DNA from: an uncultured Bdellovibrio sp.
GTDB taxonomy: Bacteria > Bdellovibrionota > Bdellovibrionia > Bdellovibrionales > Bdellovibrionaceae
Direction of reading: 5' to 3'
Length of the DNA stretch: 6,737 nt
Assembly: GCA_946480995.1 (NCBI GenBank)
Contig: CAMLMF010000141.1
Span: 1-6,737 of the forward strand
Position numbers and translations under genes: made by a program. Shown in pieces: positions 5,576-6,737 of the stretch (position 1 is the first letter of the stretch; every line of letters starts with the position of its first letter). The notes below the pieces were generated by a model that saw only the letters and a list, made by a program, of their open reading frames with translations, made no database searches and was not told where the DNA came from.

Positions 5576-5958
5576 CAATTTGGAAGTTTACGAAGTTTGT
5601 TCTTGTTCTCGCTATCATTGCATTATCACTATGGGCAGTCCTAGCGAATTATAGTGTTATTTTCTCAAAAACCGTGATTGGCGAAATTACGGGGGTCGAA
5701 AGAGTTGAGATTCCCGTCGCGTTGATGGCGAGTGGTGGAAACGACATCACCTCTAAAGTGTTTTCGTTCGCTATCGGCATTAAAGATTTAAAGACCGGAG
5801 AGATCTTCACGGCATCTTCAGAAGATCGTCAGTGGGCGGTCGCTGATAAAGGCAAATGTGCCGAAGCCGTTTTCTTGCCTTACCCACCTTGGGAGTTCAC
5901 GAAAAAGGACACGTTCTTCGGAGCTCGCTTGGTGCGCTTGTTTGAGTGCGCTAAGTAG
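5569..5958 (+). CDS. Small membrane-anchored protein of unknown function
   Basis: 129 residues from ATG 5569. An in-frame TTG at 5560 would add three residues but has no ribosome binding site. Residues 8-28 form one hydrophobic helix after a short basic N-terminus (K6, K9), so it is either an uncleaved anchor or a signal peptide, with about 95 residues outside the cytoplasm. The outer part is predicted mostly beta: VERVEIPVAL (43-52), VFSFAIGI (64-71), GEIFTASSEDRQWAV (77-91), and PYPPWEF (104-110). C97 and C127 could pair as a disulfide. The SSEDRQWAV and PYPPW segments look like conserved motifs of an uncharacterised protein family, but I cannot name one. It lies 9 nt before the TauE/SafE gene on the same strand, which suggests one transcript and possibly a shared membrane role; that is inference. 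Confidence 0.75.
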   Translation: MATIWKFTKFVLVLAIIALSLWAVLANYSVIFSKTVIGEITGVERVEIPVALMASGGNDITSKVFSFAIGIKDLKTGEIFTASSEDRQWAVADKGKCAEAVFLPYPPWEFTKKDTFFGARLVRLFECAK

Positions 5959-5967
5959 TCCCGCGCG

Positions 5968-6737
5968 ATGTTAGAGCTTCTGCTTCTGACAACAGCGATA
6001 GCAGCAGGGTTCCTCGGGGCCTTGCTGGGTTTGGGCGGTGGTATCATCATCGTCCCTGTTTTAACTCTTTTTTATCACGTCGATATTCGCTATGCGATTG
6101 CGGCAAGTCTGATTTCTATTGTCGCAACTTCTTCCGGAGCTGCTGCAAGTTACCTTAAAGATTCTTTAACCAATTTGCGTCTGGCAGTTTTTCTTGAGAT
6201 TGGCACTGTGAGTGGTGCGGTCTTAGGATTTGTTTTAGCCAGTTATTTGCAAGCAAAAGCTTTGTTTTTACTTTTTGGTTTTTTCTTACTTTTTTCGGGC
6301 GCAATGATGCTGCGAAAAAGGGTCGAGCATTTGGCCGAAACAAGCCACCCTTGGGCGGAAGCTTTAAAGCTTTCAGGTTCGTATCCCGAGCGGGATGGAC
6401 AGATTGTTAACTACAAAGTGCAGAATGTTCCCTTGGGGCTGTTCGCTATGTTTTGTGCCGGCATCCTTTCCGCCTTGTTGGGGATAGGCAGCGGGATTTT
6501 TAAAGTCCTTGCCATGGATGGGGCGATGAAGATTCCTATTAAAGCTTCATCTGCGACCTCAAATTTTATGATCGGTGTGACCGCGGCAGCCAGTGCGGGC
6601 GCGTATTTGTTACGCGGCGATGTGGTCCCCCAGATCGCAGCTCCAGTGGCTTTAGGAATTATTGTGGGCTCTTATTTGGGTGCGAAGGCCATGGTGCGCA
6701 TGCCAGCCTTGCGCATTCGTCAGATCTTTGTGGTGGT
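5968..6737 (+). CDS. TauE/SafE (TSUP) family permease, 3' end outside window
   Basis: 256 codons are open to the right edge; family members are about 250-290 residues, so little is missing. The protein is almost wholly hydrophobic with the internal duplication of the family: GLGGGIIIVPVL (21-32) in the first half and GIGSGIFKV (172-180) with ATSNFMIGVTA (196-206) in the second. A hydrophilic loop (about 115-153) joins the halves. TSUP proteins move sulfite, sulfonates, sulfoacetate or other organic anions across the inner membrane; the substrate is not determinable here, and no sulfur-metabolism gene is visible nearby. ATG 5968 follows the preceding stop by 9 nt without a clear Shine-Dalgarno, so translation may depend on coupling to the upstream gene. 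The final codon in the window is incomplete. Confidence 0.9.
   Translation, partial: MLELLLLTTAIAAGFLGALLGLGGGIIIVPVLTLFYHVDIRYAIAASLISIVATSSGAAASYLKDSLTNLRLAVFLEIGTVSGAVLGFVLASYLQAKALFLLFGFFLLFSGAMMLRKRVEHLAETSHPWAEALKLSGSYPERDGQIVNYKVQNVPLGLFAMFCAGILSALLGIGSGIFKVLAMDGAMKIPIKASSATSNFMIGVTAAASAGAYLLRGDVVPQIAAPVALGIIVGSYLGAKAMVRMPALRIRQIFVV

Overview
The window reads as ordinary, densely packed chromosome of a Gram-negative bacterium. It has moderate GC by eye, AGGAG-type ribosome binding sites, short gaps, and a mixture of ATG and GTG starts. A Bdellovibrio-like predatory bacterium (Bdellovibrionota) fits the combination of an RNase Y homologue, many exported proteins and a secreted nuclease-like protein. 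That placement is an impression from protein character; no marker gene here proves it. I see no tRNA, rRNA, CRISPR array, insertion sequence, integrase or phage gene.

Layout, left to right. (1) The first 219 bases hold the N-terminus of a minus-strand CNNM/DUF21 (CorC/HlyC-type) membrane protein that runs off the left edge. (2) A 250-bp gap with an imperfect direct repeat and a possible 9-codon leader ORF precedes a plus-strand gene for an exported protein with a PD-(D/E)XK nuclease signature, which ends in a clear hairpin terminator. (3) Convergent to it, on the minus strand, are a stand-alone CheY-like receiver and, upstream of that, a divergent RNase Y (coiled coil, KH, HD). The RNase Y gene ends in a hairpin whose loop contains the stop codon, and the receiver gene has its own promoter just beyond. 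(4) Divergent from rny is a two-gene plus-strand unit, an OsmC-family protein and an ArfB/YaeJ-type ribosome-rescue hydrolase, overlapping by GTGA. (5) A minus-strand MFS transporter gene converges on arfB so tightly that one TTAA tetranucleotide supplies both stop codons. The transporter's likely terminator lies antisense inside arfB. (6) Only 52 bp separates the MFS start from a plus-strand unit that encodes a small membrane-anchored protein of unknown function and a TauE/SafE (TSUP) permease cut by the right edge.

How the genes relate: osmC-arfB is a small unit joining thiol peroxidase-type detoxification with rescue of stalled ribosomes, and the 5569-6737 pair probably forms one transcript. 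The others look like independent transcription units. I found no convincing new multi-gene system. The items most worth a second look are the exported PD-(D/E)XK-like protein, the RNase Y whose KH GXXG loop reads DPNG, the convergent arfB/MFS junction with an embedded terminator, and the overlapping divergent promoters that may give a nearly leaderless mRNA.
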